Notes: a model not told the origin generated them from the letters alone. Positions 24,207 to 33,575 are shown, counted from the first letter of the stretch. The stretch: 64,000 nt of DNA from Paenibacillus marchantiae (GCF_028771845.1 NZ_CP118270.1:6386001-6450000); one strand, 5' to 3'. Numbers and translations are program-made.

Positions 24207-25556
24207 TTATTTTTTCTTATCCTGTTTCGCCCAGTAGTCGTCATAGAGCTTCTGGGTTTTGGTCACCAGATCATTGAAAGCCTGCTCTTCCGGCACATGA
24301 TTAAGCATCACCTCATCCACAGCGTTCACAAACAACGTACGCTCCTGCGTCTCATCAATGAAGAAATGGGCGTTGGCATCGTTCAGTTGGGAGATAAAAG
24401 GGCCAAGCAGCGGGTCATTCACATACTTATCCTGAAGAGCCACTTCTTTCTGAGCAGGCAGTTCGCCTACCTTCTCCACCCACTGTTCCTGGACGCCCTT
24501 GCTGATCAAAAATTGTAGAAATGCCGTGGCTGCTTCAAGCTTCTCCCCGGTAACATTGGCTGGAATCGCATTAGCCCAGAATGAAGCCTGTGTGGATTTT
24601 CCTTTATAACCCGGCAGCGGTGCGACAGCAAAATTCAAATCGGGAGCGTCTTTTTTGATAGATCCCAATCGATATGAACCATCGACGTTAATTGCGGCAT
24701 GGCCCGTTTTGAATGCATTGGCATCATCAGTGTAAAAGCCGTTAATTCCTACCTTATGCATGGTTGCAAAATCAACCAGATACTTGAATGCTTCAAGCCC
24801 TGCAGGGGTATCCTTCCACAGGATTTTCCGACGATCCTCGCTCGTATCTTTGCCTCCCGCTTGATATAACAATCCGTCTCGGAACCAGTGATGAAGCTGG
24901 GAACCTGGTTCCCATGCGAAACCCTCTGTCACCAACTGCCCATTTTTGTCCGTTTCCGTTAATGCCTTGGCATCCGAGACAAGCTCTTCCCAAGTCGTAG
25001 GCGGTTTGTCCGGATCAAGTCCAGCCTTGGTGAACAAGTCCTTGTTATAAAACAACCCCAGCGTTCTCACGCCTGTAGGCAGAGCATAATAGCTTCCGTT
25101 TAATTTGGCTGTATCTACAAAAGGGAAAAATGCCTCGGCGATGCCCGGAAAGCTGCTTTCCGGCAACGGCTGTAAATAACCGGATTGCACATATTTGGGC
25201 AACCAGCCGTAATACAGATTGATGACATCCGGTCCTTTTCCAGCGGGAACCAGTGTAGCTACCTTTTGATTGTACTGGTCGTACGGAAAATTGGTTTGTT
25301 TGACTTTGATGTTGGGATGTTCCGTCTCGAATTCCTGGATTAAGGCATTGATCAGTTCAACCTTGGCTGGAAATTCGTACTGCCAGTACTCAATCGTGAT
25401 GGGCTCCGTCTGATCACCCGAAGCTGTTACACCTGCCGAACCAGACTCTTCGGATGGCTTGGTTGAGCAAGCTGTAATGCTCAATAAGAGTAAACCTGCA
25501 ATCAAAAATTGCAGAGTCTTGCTTGGCCTGAATGAAAAATAACCGGATTTCGTCAA
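24207..25556 (-). CDS. Extracellular solute-binding lipoprotein, family 1
   Basis: The 449-residue protein has a lipoprotein signal ending in LLLLSITAC and a mature family 1 binding fold: EYWQYEFPAKVELINALIQEFETEHPNIKVKQTNFPYDQY, GKGPDVINLYYGWLPKYVQSGYLQPL, PTGVRTLGLFYNKDLF and GHAAINVDGSYRLGSI. The TTG at 25556 is preferred because AGGGGAG lies upstream at normal distance; the frame continues 10 codons to another TTG. It delivers its ligand to the two permeases downstream. The CUT1 family mostly binds oligosaccharides, but the ligand cannot be read from sequence. Confidence 0.9.
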   Translation of the reverse strand: MTKSGYFSFRPSKTLQFLIAGLLLLSITACSTKPSEESGSAGVTASGDQTEPITIEYWQYEFPAKVELINALIQEFETEHPNIKVKQTNFPYDQYNQKVATLVPAGKGPDVINLYYGWLPKYVQSGYLQPLPESSFPGIAEAFFPFVDTAKLNGSYYALPTGVRTLGLFYNKDLFTKAGLDPDKPPTTWEELVSDAKALTETDKNGQLVTEGFAWEPGSQLHHWFRDGLLYQAGGKDTSEDRRKILWKDTPAGLEAFKYLVDFATMHKVGINGFYTDDANAFKTGHAAINVDGSYRLGSIKKDAPDLNFAVAPLPGYKGKSTQASFWANAIPANVTGEKLEAATAFLQFLISKGVQEQWVEKVGELPAQKEVALQDKYVNDPLLGPFISQLNDANAHFFIDETQERTLFVNAVDEVMLNHVPEEQAFNDLVTKTQKLYDDYWAKQDKKK

Positions 25557-25616
25557 GTGAAGCCACTCTCCCCTCTTTTGCAACAAAAGTGTTATAACGT
25601 TCTCTATTTCCTTGGC

Positions 25617-26561
25617 TTACGCGTTGGTGGAACCGACGGCTTTGCCAACAGGCAGCTTCAACAGACGTCTTGCGTTATTTCCGAAGATGAGTTCAATGTC
25701 CGCTTCAGGGAAGCGAAGTTCACGGCATACACGCACCTGATCCTGTAAATAACGATAGGGATAACCACGCGGAAATCCGCTCGCATCCGTTCCAAAGATG
25801 ATTCGCTCTGGACCCAGCAGCTCGTATGTTTTGCGGAATAACGTCTCCAGGTTCAGCTCATAGGGCATCCAACGTACCCACTGATTGGAACCCGAGGTGT
25901 CGATGTATACATTAGGGCAACTCCAACTTAGATGCAGAAGCTCCTGGAAATACCCTGCGCCAAAATGAGGGATGATGAACGGAATATCCGGATAGGCACG
26001 GGCCGTATTAAATATGGCAAGCGGATTGATGTTGGGATGATGAACGATGCCTCCGGCATGACCAAGCATGCCAAAATGAATCAGGACAGGCAGGCGGCGC
26101 TCTGCAAGAAATGCCCACACCGGGTCGAGCGAAGGAGAGTCAAAGGGAATCTGGGTGAGCGGACCAAACAACTTATATCCTCGCAATCCGAGCTCATCAA
26201 CTGCCCTACGCAGCTCGATGGATGCATCTTCATTTTCAATGGGATGATAGGCGAATCCGGTAAACCGATCCGGGTATATGGATATTTGTTCAGCCAAGTT
26301 GTCATTATCCAGAGCCGTCAGAAAGTTAAGTCCAGCAATATTGTATTTGTCTAATTCCTCTACCCACCGTTCGATTAACGGCCGCGCAGCTTCCTCTCCC
26401 TGCTCCTCCACCGCCGGGAAGTCCCAGGTTAGTCTCATTCGCTCACTGCGTTCCTTGCCATATCGCGTCACCAACTCATGGTTTTTATATGAGGAAAGCA
26501 AAAGTTTATAAGGCAGATGGGCATGGATGTCAAAAACTCGAAAGTCGGGATTGGAGAACAT
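25617..26561 (-). CDS. Amidohydrolase family protein (TIM-barrel metal hydrolase)
   Basis: The 314-residue protein belongs to the amidohydrolase-2 (ACMSD-like) family. The metal-binding FDIHAHLP near the N-terminus, a mid-protein PVLIHFGMLGHAGG, IIPHFGAGY and a late IIFGTDASGFPRG (Asp) are the expected ligands, with NNARRLL at the end. The start is the ATG at 26561 because AAGGAG lies just before it; the ATG at 26579 abuts the stop of the upstream lyase gene. It would hydrolyse or decarboxylate a small substrate in the cytosol. Operon context with a lyase and an uptake system suggests one catabolic route. Confidence 0.85.
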   Translation of the reverse strand: MFSNPDFRVFDIHAHLPYKLLLSSYKNHELVTRYGKERSERMRLTWDFPAVEEQGEEAARPLIERWVEELDKYNIAGLNFLTALDNDNLAEQISIYPDRFTGFAYHPIENEDASIELRRAVDELGLRGYKLFGPLTQIPFDSPSLDPVWAFLAERRLPVLIHFGMLGHAGGIVHHPNINPLAIFNTARAYPDIPFIIPHFGAGYFQELLHLSWSCPNVYIDTSGSNQWVRWMPYELNLETLFRKTYELLGPERIIFGTDASGFPRGYPYRYLQDQVRVCRELRFPEADIELIFGNNARRLLKLPVGKAVGSTNA

Positions 26562-26579
26562 TGATTTTGCTCCTTCCAT

Positions 26580-28088
26580 TTAGATTCTGTTAAGCCAGCC
26601 GTTTAAAATTAAATCCAGTTTTGCATCTACAGAACGGAGTTTATTAGTGGTATCGAGACTCCATTGTTCCTGTGTGCCGAGACGGAGCGCTTGGGCCTCC
26701 AATGCTCTTGCCACTTCTTCCGGATTGGGTCCACCACGCACATGTCGAATGTGTACAAAATGCTCGGGAGATATTGCTTCCTCTAATTGCTCATAGGTTA
26801 GGGCAAGCGGCTTGGCGGCAATTTCCTGTACCGCTGTGTTCACAACCTCCCAGTTCAATCCCGAAATAGAAATACCAGATTCCGTCAGCTGTGTTACAAT
26901 CCGGCTCACGATGGAATGAGCTTGTCGAAACGATAATCCTTCTGTGCGGACCAGCGTATCTGCAAGTTCGGTAACCATGGCAAAACTACGCTCTGCCCGT
27001 TCACGCAGCAATGACACATTGACCTTAAGGGTATCCATCACTTCGGACAGCAAGCGATATACGGATTCAAGTGTATTCAGACTTCTCCATACATAGGGCT
27101 GCATATCATCTTCGGTATCTACAATGTCACCAAAGGGTGTGTTATGCATCATGTTAAGAGCAGTTGCTGCATCCCCTTTGGCACTTGAAAGGAGTGAACG
27201 GGCGTGTTCAATCGATACCGGATTCCGTTTTTGCGGCATAATTGAACTAATCTGAACGTAAGGGGCAGCTACAATTAATGCACCATATTCCTGTGTGCAC
27301 CATAACAGCAGATCCTGAACGAAACGTCCCAGATTGATAGCTGCCAGTTGGGCTACAGAGGCGGCTTCACCTGCATAATCTGCACCGCTGACGGCATCAT
27401 AGGCATTCTCAATAATGCCATCAAAGCCGAGCAATTCTGCGGTTCGGTCTCGACAGACCGGAAATCCAGAAGTGGTGAGAGCAGCCGCACCAAGACTGCT
27501 GCGATTGCAGCCTGTATAGGCGGATTTCAACCGATCGAGATCCCGTTCAAGGGAATCGCTAACGGCACAGATGTAATGGGCAAGTGTGGTCGGCTGGGCT
27601 TGTTGGGTGTGCGTGTGAGCAATCATGAGGGTATCGATATGACGTAATGCAAATTCTCTTAGGCTTCGGTGTAATGACAGCCCTGAGGAAATCGCTGAGT
27701 TCAGCTTCTCCCTCAGCACCATACGATACATGGCGATTCCCATATCGTTTCGGCTTCTGGCTAAGTGCAGATTCCCGACAGAGGGTCCGCCAAGCTTCTC
27801 TAGTTCAACTTCGACTTGGTAGAACAAATCTTCAACGTGGGAGGAATACTCGCTCGTTCGGAGCCCATCCACATCCAGACTCTGTACAGCCGAAGCGATG
27901 TGGCACGCTTCTTGCTCCGGAATGATGTGTTGTTCACGGAGCATAATTAGATGTGCTTTGTTTACGGCCATCATGGGGTTCAGCAGATGCTGTGTGGCCT
28001 GGTTATAGGCGGGTTCAAGTACAATTTCGGCATAGGTTTGACTGGGAAAACCAGACACTTGTGTTGGATTCGTTGACGTTGACTTCAC
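26580..28088 (-). CDS. Argininosuccinate lyase-like enzyme (fumarase/aspartase superfamily)
   Basis: The 502-residue protein has the superfamily layout: HLARSRNDMGIAMYRM (ArgH TGRSRND region, here with A for G), AHTHTQQAQPTTLAHY, and the flexible catalytic loop signature SSIMPQKRNPVSIEHARS (GSSxMPxKxN). It is about 40 residues longer than ArgH and lies with amidohydrolase and ABC uptake genes, not with argG. It probably cleaves a fumarate- or similar C-N adduct (for example an N-substituted aspartate) rather than making arginine. The GTG at 28088 is only two bases after AAGGAAG, so the exact start is uncertain. It is the first gene of the operon. Confidence 0.85.
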   Translation of the reverse strand: MKSTSTNPTQVSGFPSQTYAEIVLEPAYNQATQHLLNPMMAVNKAHLIMLREQHIIPEQEACHIASAVQSLDVDGLRTSEYSSHVEDLFYQVEVELEKLGGPSVGNLHLARSRNDMGIAMYRMVLREKLNSAISSGLSLHRSLREFALRHIDTLMIAHTHTQQAQPTTLAHYICAVSDSLERDLDRLKSAYTGCNRSSLGAAALTTSGFPVCRDRTAELLGFDGIIENAYDAVSGADYAGEAASVAQLAAINLGRFVQDLLLWCTQEYGALIVAAPYVQISSIMPQKRNPVSIEHARSLLSSAKGDAATALNMMHNTPFGDIVDTEDDMQPYVWRSLNTLESVYRLLSEVMDTLKVNVSLLRERAERSFAMVTELADTLVRTEGLSFRQAHSIVSRIVTQLTESGISISGLNWEVVNTAVQEIAAKPLALTYEQLEEAISPEHFVHIRHVRGGPNPEEVARALEAQALRLGTQEQWSLDTTNKLRSVDAKLDLILNGWLNRI

Positions 28089-28128
28089 CTTCCTTGTTCT
28101 TCATCTGAATATACAGAGATCTGAAATG

Positions 28129-28145
28129 CCGACTAATCAGGTCGG
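28129..28145. promoter_or_regulatory. Small palindrome between divergent genes
   Basis: CCGAC-TAATCAG-GTCGG (28129-28145) lies between the divergent lyase and oxidase genes, 41 bases upstream of the lyase start. It is a candidate operator for shared control. Evidence is position and symmetry only. Confidence 0.35.
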
Positions 28146-28247
28146 AATGTTTAGTTCAAAACTCTACCACTATTTTGGTATACATACAACTTTATCCTTA
28201 ATCAAAATTTTCTATTGTTGTATCGGCTTTCTCTATAACCTGTTCTA

Positions 28248-28276
28248 TTGACTGCCGTAGATTTGAAGACTAGATT
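28248..28276 (+). promoter_or_regulatory. Sigma-A promoter of the amine oxidase gene
   Basis: TTGACT (28248-28253), a 17-base spacer and TAGATT (28271-28276), 44 bases before the ATG. Confidence 0.65.
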
Positions 28277-28319
28277 ATCCTGTATAAGATTGGTCTCTGA
28301 AAAATAAGCGGAAGGAGGG

Positions 28320-29459
28320 ATGGTTATATCACATTCCTATGATGTCATTATCGTTGGAGCCGGATCGATGGGCATGAGTGCAGGTTATTATCTTGCGCGC
28401 AGTGGATTAAAAACATTACTGATTGATGCCTTTGATCCTCCGCATACGGAGGGCAGCCATCACGGAGAACCACGGCTTATCCGCCACGTGTACAGCGGGG
28501 GACCTGACTATATAGCGATGGCACTTCTGGCGCAGGAACTGTGGGAAGAACTGGAGGATACTACCGGGGCCAAATTGCTTGTACCTTCGGGCGTCTTGAA
28601 TATGGTTGACCCGGACATCCATTCTTTTCATAATCGTTTAACCCATGCTGACGATGCGGGGATTCGATATGAAACCTTGCGCGCAGCCGAAATCATGAAA
28701 CGCTGGCCAGGCATTGAAGTCCCTGAACATTACGAGGGAATGTATGAGCCTGATGCAGGTTATTTATTCAGTGAACGCTGCGTGCTCGCCTTCCGTCAGG
28801 CAGCCGAAGCATCGGGTGCCACTCTCTTAACGCACACACGTGTGGAACATATCGAGTGCAGCGCAGATTCTGTTGGAGTCATCACATCTGCTGGCGAGAC
28901 GTATTATGCGAACCAGGTCATTCTCAGTGCCGGAGCATGGTTTCAGACGCTGAAACCGTTCGTGAACCTTCCCATTCGAGCTGTACGCAAAACCGTGGGA
29001 TGGTTCGATGCACCGGAGGCATTGTTCGCCGAGGATCACTTTCCCGGTTTCACGCTGGCTGGAAAAGAAGGCGGATATTATGGATTTCCGAGCATTGGCG
29101 GGTCGGGTCTGAAGATTGGACGTCACGATACGGGGCAGGAGTGGACACCAGGCGGTACACTGGCTTCATTTGGCTCTGATAAGACGGATGAGGGTGATCT
29201 GCGGAGATTGCTTGAACTTCGGATGCCTCTGGCAGCGGGAAAGCTGAAGCGTGGTGGGGTATGCAAATACGAGTTCACACCGGATGAAGATTTTATTATC
29301 GACCGTCACCCTGCCCATAATCATGTATGGCTGGCAGGTGGATTTTCCGGTCATGGCTTCAAATTCGCAAGTGCAGTGGGCAAAATATTGTCTGACTTGG
29401 TGCAAACAGGGCATACGGATCAGGATATTGGACGATTTGCCCTTTCACGTTTTCAATAG
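28320..29459 (+). CDS. FAD-dependent amine oxidase (N-methyltryptophan/sarcosine oxidase type)
   Basis: The 379-residue flavoenzyme belongs to the monomeric sarcosine oxidase family. It has the N-terminal dinucleotide motif DVIIVGAGSMGMSAGYYLARSG, SHHGEPRLIRHVY (active-site Arg/His block), an internal VILSAGAWF, and KRGGVCKYEFTPDEDFIIDRHP near residue 305, whose Cys is the covalent 8-alpha-S-cysteinyl FAD site. The end HGFKFASAVGKILSDL is also conserved. It oxidises a secondary amine such as N-methyl-tryptophan or sarcosine with O2, giving H2O2 and an aldehyde. GGAAGGAGGG directly precedes the ATG. Its divergent position to the lyase operon suggests a linked pathway for an N-alkylated compound, which is inference. 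Confidence 0.9.
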   Translation: MVISHSYDVIIVGAGSMGMSAGYYLARSGLKTLLIDAFDPPHTEGSHHGEPRLIRHVYSGGPDYIAMALLAQELWEELEDTTGAKLLVPSGVLNMVDPDIHSFHNRLTHADDAGIRYETLRAAEIMKRWPGIEVPEHYEGMYEPDAGYLFSERCVLAFRQAAEASGATLLTHTRVEHIECSADSVGVITSAGETYYANQVILSAGAWFQTLKPFVNLPIRAVRKTVGWFDAPEALFAEDHFPGFTLAGKEGGYYGFPSIGGSGLKIGRHDTGQEWTPGGTLASFGSDKTDEGDLRRLLELRMPLAAGKLKRGGVCKYEFTPDEDFIIDRHPAHNHVWLAGGFSGHGFKFASAVGKILSDLVQTGHTDQDIGRFALSRFQ

Positions 29460-29528
29460 AGCACTAGCCCCGGAGAAGGCTGAACTAGTACTGAACGTAA
29501 GCTAACTCGATTTGGTGTATCAGGATGA

Positions 29529-29584
29529 ACTCCTTTCTTGAGCCGTGCCGTGTGGCATAGCGCGCCCTACTTCAAGAAAGGAGT
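29529..29584. repeat. Perfect 13-bp inverted repeat with structured centre
   Basis: ACTCCTTTCTTGA (29529-29541) and TCAAGAAAGGAGT (29572-29584) flank a GC-rich 30-base centre with its own TGCC/GGCA pairing. It sits between two convergent genes (stops at 29459 and 29653). No T tract follows on either strand, so it may be a REP-like or MITE-like palindrome rather than a classical terminator. Confidence 0.6.
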
Positions 29585-29652
29585 ATCCTTACCTTAGCAA
29601 CGTTTAAATCATTCTAAAGCGAGAGCAGTCCGCGCAATGAATACTCTCCTTT

Positions 29653-31491
29653 TTAATTCACTTTAACCAAACTCCAGTGCTGATTGGCTCCACCATTGTC
29701 TGCCCATTGAATGGTCGAGGCACCAGCGGTTGTGGAGCTCTGGTTGATATCAACGGTCAAGCCGCTATTGCGGTTCACGAGCACAAGATATCCTCCGACA
29801 TCCACCGGTAACCATTGTTGATTGTTGCCCCCGTTATCCTGCCACTGAATCAAGGCTGCTCCTCCTTGAGTAGAGCTCTGATTCACATCCAGCAGCAGAC
29901 CACTGCCTACGTTACGGATCTTATAATAACTGTTGCCCGCAGACTCCAACTTCCATTGTTGGTTTGCTGCGCCATTGTCGTTCCACTGGATGATCGTTGC
30001 ACCCCCGGCAGCAGAAGCCCCATTCACATCCAAAGCGAGACCACTGTTCCGATTGATCAGCTTATAGATCGCCCCGGATTCATATCCTGTGCTGCCATTA
30101 TACGTCGCGCCAGATATGACATAGGTCGTAACCGAGCCCGCTTTGGCGGTCGCTGTAAACTTTTTATTCTGAATGTTGATGTTGGTCAACTGCTGCAACT
30201 TCTCCGTAGAGGAGGTCCGGTGTACTTGAGCAGACGATCCAACACTTGTAAACTGACTCAAATCATACGTCACCGCTGTATCACTCGAATCCGAATTGGT
30301 AGTCACCAGCACCACTTTACCTGAAGTAGCATCATAGGCAGCAAGCGTATTGGCATCACTCATGCCGATGATCTTGTAACCAGGACGAATAAACTTGCTG
30401 TAGTTGCCCATGACATAATATTTCTGATTCACAGTGTAACTGGTCGTTTGCGTGTTATTCAGTACGTTTTTGAAAAATCCCCAGCCATCCGCACTATCTA
30501 CGGCCTGCCAGTAGACCCACGCACTCGCCCCCATGTTGCGTATATCCTTAAGGATCGTGCGTGACATCGTTAGTCCGCTGGCATCCCCGTCTCCATATTC
30601 TGAGGTCCAGAGATGTTTTCCCGCTGAAGTTGCTGTATTCCGCAATGATGCACGATTGCTTCCGCCATAGGTATGTGTGTTAATTTGACTGATCGCAGAC
30701 TTCACTGCACTGCTGTAACTGTTGAAGGAAGTGGTTGTGTCATCCAGACTGTATTCTTCTGGTGCGCTCAGCTTCGTGGACAATCCCTTTGCTGTAAGTG
30801 AAGATTGCACCTGGCTCAGAATCGTGTTCTGATCTGCCCGATCAAAGTGCATACCCTCCTGATTATTGCCCAGCTTCCACCAAGTGGAGATCGGTTCATT
30901 AAGCGGGGTAACTGTGTCAAACGTGATGCCCCAGTTATCTCTGAAATGCTTCACGACCTCTGTGAGATAATCAGCAAAATCATCATAATAATCCGGCTTG
31001 AGATTATTGCCACCATTCGCGGCCCCGGACACACTTCCGCTAATGGTCATCCAATAGGGTGCCGAGTTCGCAAAGGCTTCAAAGACGTTGACTCCATATG
31101 ATTTGGCGGCTTGGAGCATATACCTCTGATTGGCATCTTCATTCCAGTCATACACGCCCGGGGAAGGTTGATATCCCGGCACGGCTTTGCGATATTCCAG
31201 CACATTTGATGAAGGATTATCGCCACCTCCAATGTTGTAACGCAGGACGTTCAGACCTAGTCCGGTTGTTGGGCTAAACATCTTTTCCACATACTCATCC
31301 CGGTTGGAGTACTCTCCGACCACTTTGCCCCACCAGGCAAGGGATGTTCCCCAACCTTCGATAGTCTGATATTGCTTCGAGGGATCAGCCGTGGCTGTAT
31401 AAGAACCCGCGGCGGATTCTTCCGTACCCAAGCTCCCTGTTATAAGACTTCCTGCTATTAGCAGGGTGCCCAACCGTTTCAACCATTTCAT
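29653..31491 (-). CDS. Secreted GH30 glycosidase with ricin-type CBM13 domain
   Basis: The 612-residue protein has a Sec signal peptide (MKWLKRLGTLLIAGSLITGSLG, cleavage near SAAG). Residues 35-390 form a GH30 (beta/alpha)8 barrel: TIEGWGTSLAWWG, GLNVLRYNIGGGDN, NEPISTWW with the acid/base Glu, and HLWTSEYGDGD with the nucleophile Glu. A beta-sandwich follows to about residue 470. The last 140 residues form a ricin-B/CBM13 domain with three QxW repeats (QWNDNGAANQQW, QWQDNGGNNQQW, QWADNGGANQHW). The pattern fits endo-beta-1,6-galactanases that act on arabinogalactan side chains. AGAAGGAG supports the ATG at 31491; the frame reaches a GTG at 31500. Confidence 0.88.
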   Translation of the reverse strand: MKWLKRLGTLLIAGSLITGSLGTEESAAGSYTATADPSKQYQTIEGWGTSLAWWGKVVGEYSNRDEYVEKMFSPTTGLGLNVLRYNIGGGDNPSSNVLEYRKAVPGYQPSPGVYDWNEDANQRYMLQAAKSYGVNVFEAFANSAPYWMTISGSVSGAANGGNNLKPDYYDDFADYLTEVVKHFRDNWGITFDTVTPLNEPISTWWKLGNNQEGMHFDRADQNTILSQVQSSLTAKGLSTKLSAPEEYSLDDTTTSFNSYSSAVKSAISQINTHTYGGSNRASLRNTATSAGKHLWTSEYGDGDASGLTMSRTILKDIRNMGASAWVYWQAVDSADGWGFFKNVLNNTQTTSYTVNQKYYVMGNYSKFIRPGYKIIGMSDANTLAAYDATSGKVVLVTTNSDSSDTAVTYDLSQFTSVGSSAQVHRTSSTEKLQQLTNINIQNKKFTATAKAGSVTTYVISGATYNGSTGYESGAIYKLINRNSGLALDVNGASAAGGATIIQWNDNGAANQQWKLESAGNSYYKIRNVGSGLLLDVNQSSTQGGAALIQWQDNGGNNQQWLPVDVGGYLVLVNRNSGLTVDINQSSTTAGASTIQWADNGGANQHWSLVKVN

Positions 31492-31572
31492 TCGATTCAC
31501 TCCTTCTAAAGTAAAATGAGTTCAGTTTCTTGAGATAAAATGAGTTCAATTTCAATGGAAGAATCCAGAAGA

Positions 31573-32835
31573 TTACTGTGCAACCTCTCGGAAGGTCGCG
31601 TCTGACTTATCGAGTGCGGTAACGACAGCTTCCAATTTCAGCACATTATTGTAATGCCTCAGATACAGGTTCGGGTTACTAAACGAGGCGTACGATGTCC
31701 AAGCGGCGTTAGCAAGTCCATTTACACGTTTGAACGTGGCATCATTTTGAAACGTAGCACTGCCGTCATTATTCACCAGTGTGATGTTGCCATTATTATT
31801 GCGCAGGAAATAGCCTGGATAATTCATGGCCTCAAACGAAATTCCTGTGGCATTCTCCAGCCCGGGAACGATGCGAAACTGTGCGTCCTCTGCGGGACTG
31901 ACACTGGCATCGATTCGGGCCACATAGTTATAATGGCGAATATAGCTGCCTGGCACATTATAGGACTCCAGCTTGCGGATATCGCCAGGCTGCCCGGTTT
32001 CTTTCAACACGGTCATGTGCCGAACCAATCCGGTCAGACCGGCAAGCTCCTGCTTTGCACTCCAGGTCTGAAACCCGTCAGCAGAGTCGCTGTAATAATA
32101 TTTTTGTGTAGAGTATCCGTCAAAATAGATTCGCCAAGAACCGTTATCCAGCTGGACAAGCGCAGGTCCCTCTACCCAGGAACCCCATCCTGCCCAATCC
32201 CCTGTCCCTTTGAATGTTTAAGGTCCAGTGAGGGAAGTAGCTGTAGCATATTCGATATACTTGGTGGTTTCATTCTTGGTGAATACGTGATAGGTTGATC
32301 CTGTCTTGACGATGAAGGTATCGATGTAGTTGGGTGCAATGCCTGCAAGCTCTGTGGCAGCAGACCATGTTGTGGAAGACAGCGTTGCATTGGTCGCTGT
32401 GATAACATAAGGTTTGAAGTTCTCATAATTGCCTGGGGAGATGGACACGATGATGTTCAGACTGCCGTTGCTGTCTTTGAACCATTCCGGTGCCCAGGTA
32501 TGTGCAATCGTGGTGGGTGCAGATAGGGTAATATTGCGGACAAACGTCCAATTCACCTTATCTGTGCTTGATGCGATGCCGATCGTATTACCTGACCAGT
32601 TCGTGGTATAAACGACATAATACAGCCCATCCGTATGCTTCATGATGCTGGGATCACGGATCAGATTGGCCGGGGGTGTATAGGCAGGCCCTTTAAGCAA
32701 ACCGTAATTAGTCGCATTGTAGGATTCATAGATATACAGATTGGATTCGCTCGTATTGGTAAAAGCCGAAATCGTGTAAACACTTGTTGCTGCTCTGGCT
32801 CTCCTCTCGTTAACATCGGTCATCTCCTTATCCAA
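31573..32835 (-). pseudogene. GH43 glycosidase with AbfB (CBM42) domain, interrupted by in-frame TAA
   Basis: Two segments are in the same frame, separated only by a TAA at 32220-32218. Upstream: SVYTISAFTNTSESNLYIYE, NLIRDPSIMKHTDGLYYVVYTTNW and HTWAPEWF, a GH43 five-bladed propeller. After the stop: DWAGWGSWVEGPALVQLDNGSWRIYFDGY, the continuation of the propeller, then an AbfB arabinose-binding domain (SYIRHYNYVARID, YFLRNNNGNITLV, LYLRHYNNVLKLE) to 31573. TAC to TAA is the simplest mutation, as the family usually has Tyr or Trp here. The N-terminus also lacks a signal peptide and a good ribosome site (AAGGAG abuts an internal ATG). The gene was probably an arabinofuranosidase or arabinanase partner of the GH30 enzyme and is now broken, unless the stop is a sequence error. 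Confidence 0.8.
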
Positions 32836-33066
32836 GAGTGATTAGAATGATTAATTAGAATCTACCACATGGCGAATAAACTTTATCTTGGAGTTGCCCC
32901 TCTATAAGCAAACCTCACGACTACCTGTTCGAATTCCAATTACATGAGGCATTACTCCCTTCATAGATCATGGATGAACAATTGTTCTATATGTAAGTGA
33001 ACACAATAAATGAAGTGAAAAACGTTATTTCTGCTCATTGTACTGATCTATTCACCACAGTTTTCC

Positions 33067-33141
33067 CATTTTCTTAGTCCAAATCACGCACAAAACTGAA
33101 TTCGAAGGTTCATGACCCGAATTATTTTGACTAAGAAAATG
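33067..33141. repeat. 13-bp perfect inverted repeat spanning 75 bp
   Basis: CATTTTCTTAGTC (33067-33079) and GACTAAGAAAATG (33129-33141) are perfect inverted repeats 49 bases apart; the pairing continues imperfectly inward. It could be the ends of a tiny MITE-like element or a regulatory stem. Confidence 0.5.
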
Positions 33142-33395
33142 AGGTAATATGCCTGCGGTAAAAGGTACATCTTTGCGTTGTATGATGCTATTTTCGAGTC
33201 CTAATCCATCTCTTGATGATTTATCTCTGGCATGCTAATGTGAATTGGTTGTATTAGGACTCATTTCTACAAAAGGCTGCTCCAACTCAATCTCGATTCA
33301 ATTATCTTTCCCAAGCATGGCTGAATCGGTGCGACGGCTACGTCCAATGCATGATCTACTTCACGACAACCCAGGATAACGCATCAAGCAGGAAT

Positions 33396-33575
33396 TGTAC
33401 CCGTTCTTTTATTCTGCCTTCTTCGTCGAACAAAAGTAGTTCATTCTCTTCTTCCTGTAGCTAGGCTACTGGAATCTTGTAATCCTCTTGCGGACCAATC
33501 TGCCAGTGACGCCCCAGATGATGTCCGTTCAGCTTTGCTCATACCGGTCAGGCGAAGCGTCAGGTTTACCTAAGG
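33396..33575 (-). pseudogene. Remnant of a beta-galactosidase-type (GH35-like) C-terminus
   Basis: On the minus strand VNLTLRLTGMSKAE (33570-33529) is followed, after a frame slip that removed a few bases, by GHHLGRHWQIGPQEDYKIP (33526-33470), then VA, a stop, and LQEEENELLLFDEEGRIKERV. NGxxLGRxWxIGPQ...IP...W-L-x-ENE is the C-terminal jelly-roll pattern of GH35 and related beta-galactosidases. A frameshift plus a stop where Trp is expected show decay. It fits the galactan/arabinogalactan theme of the neighbouring GH30 and GH43 genes. Confidence 0.65.

Noticed and set aside
31654..32298. 214-residue plus-strand frame
   Set aside because: Shadow of the GH43/AbfB pseudogene; the minus strand gives recognisable family motifs.
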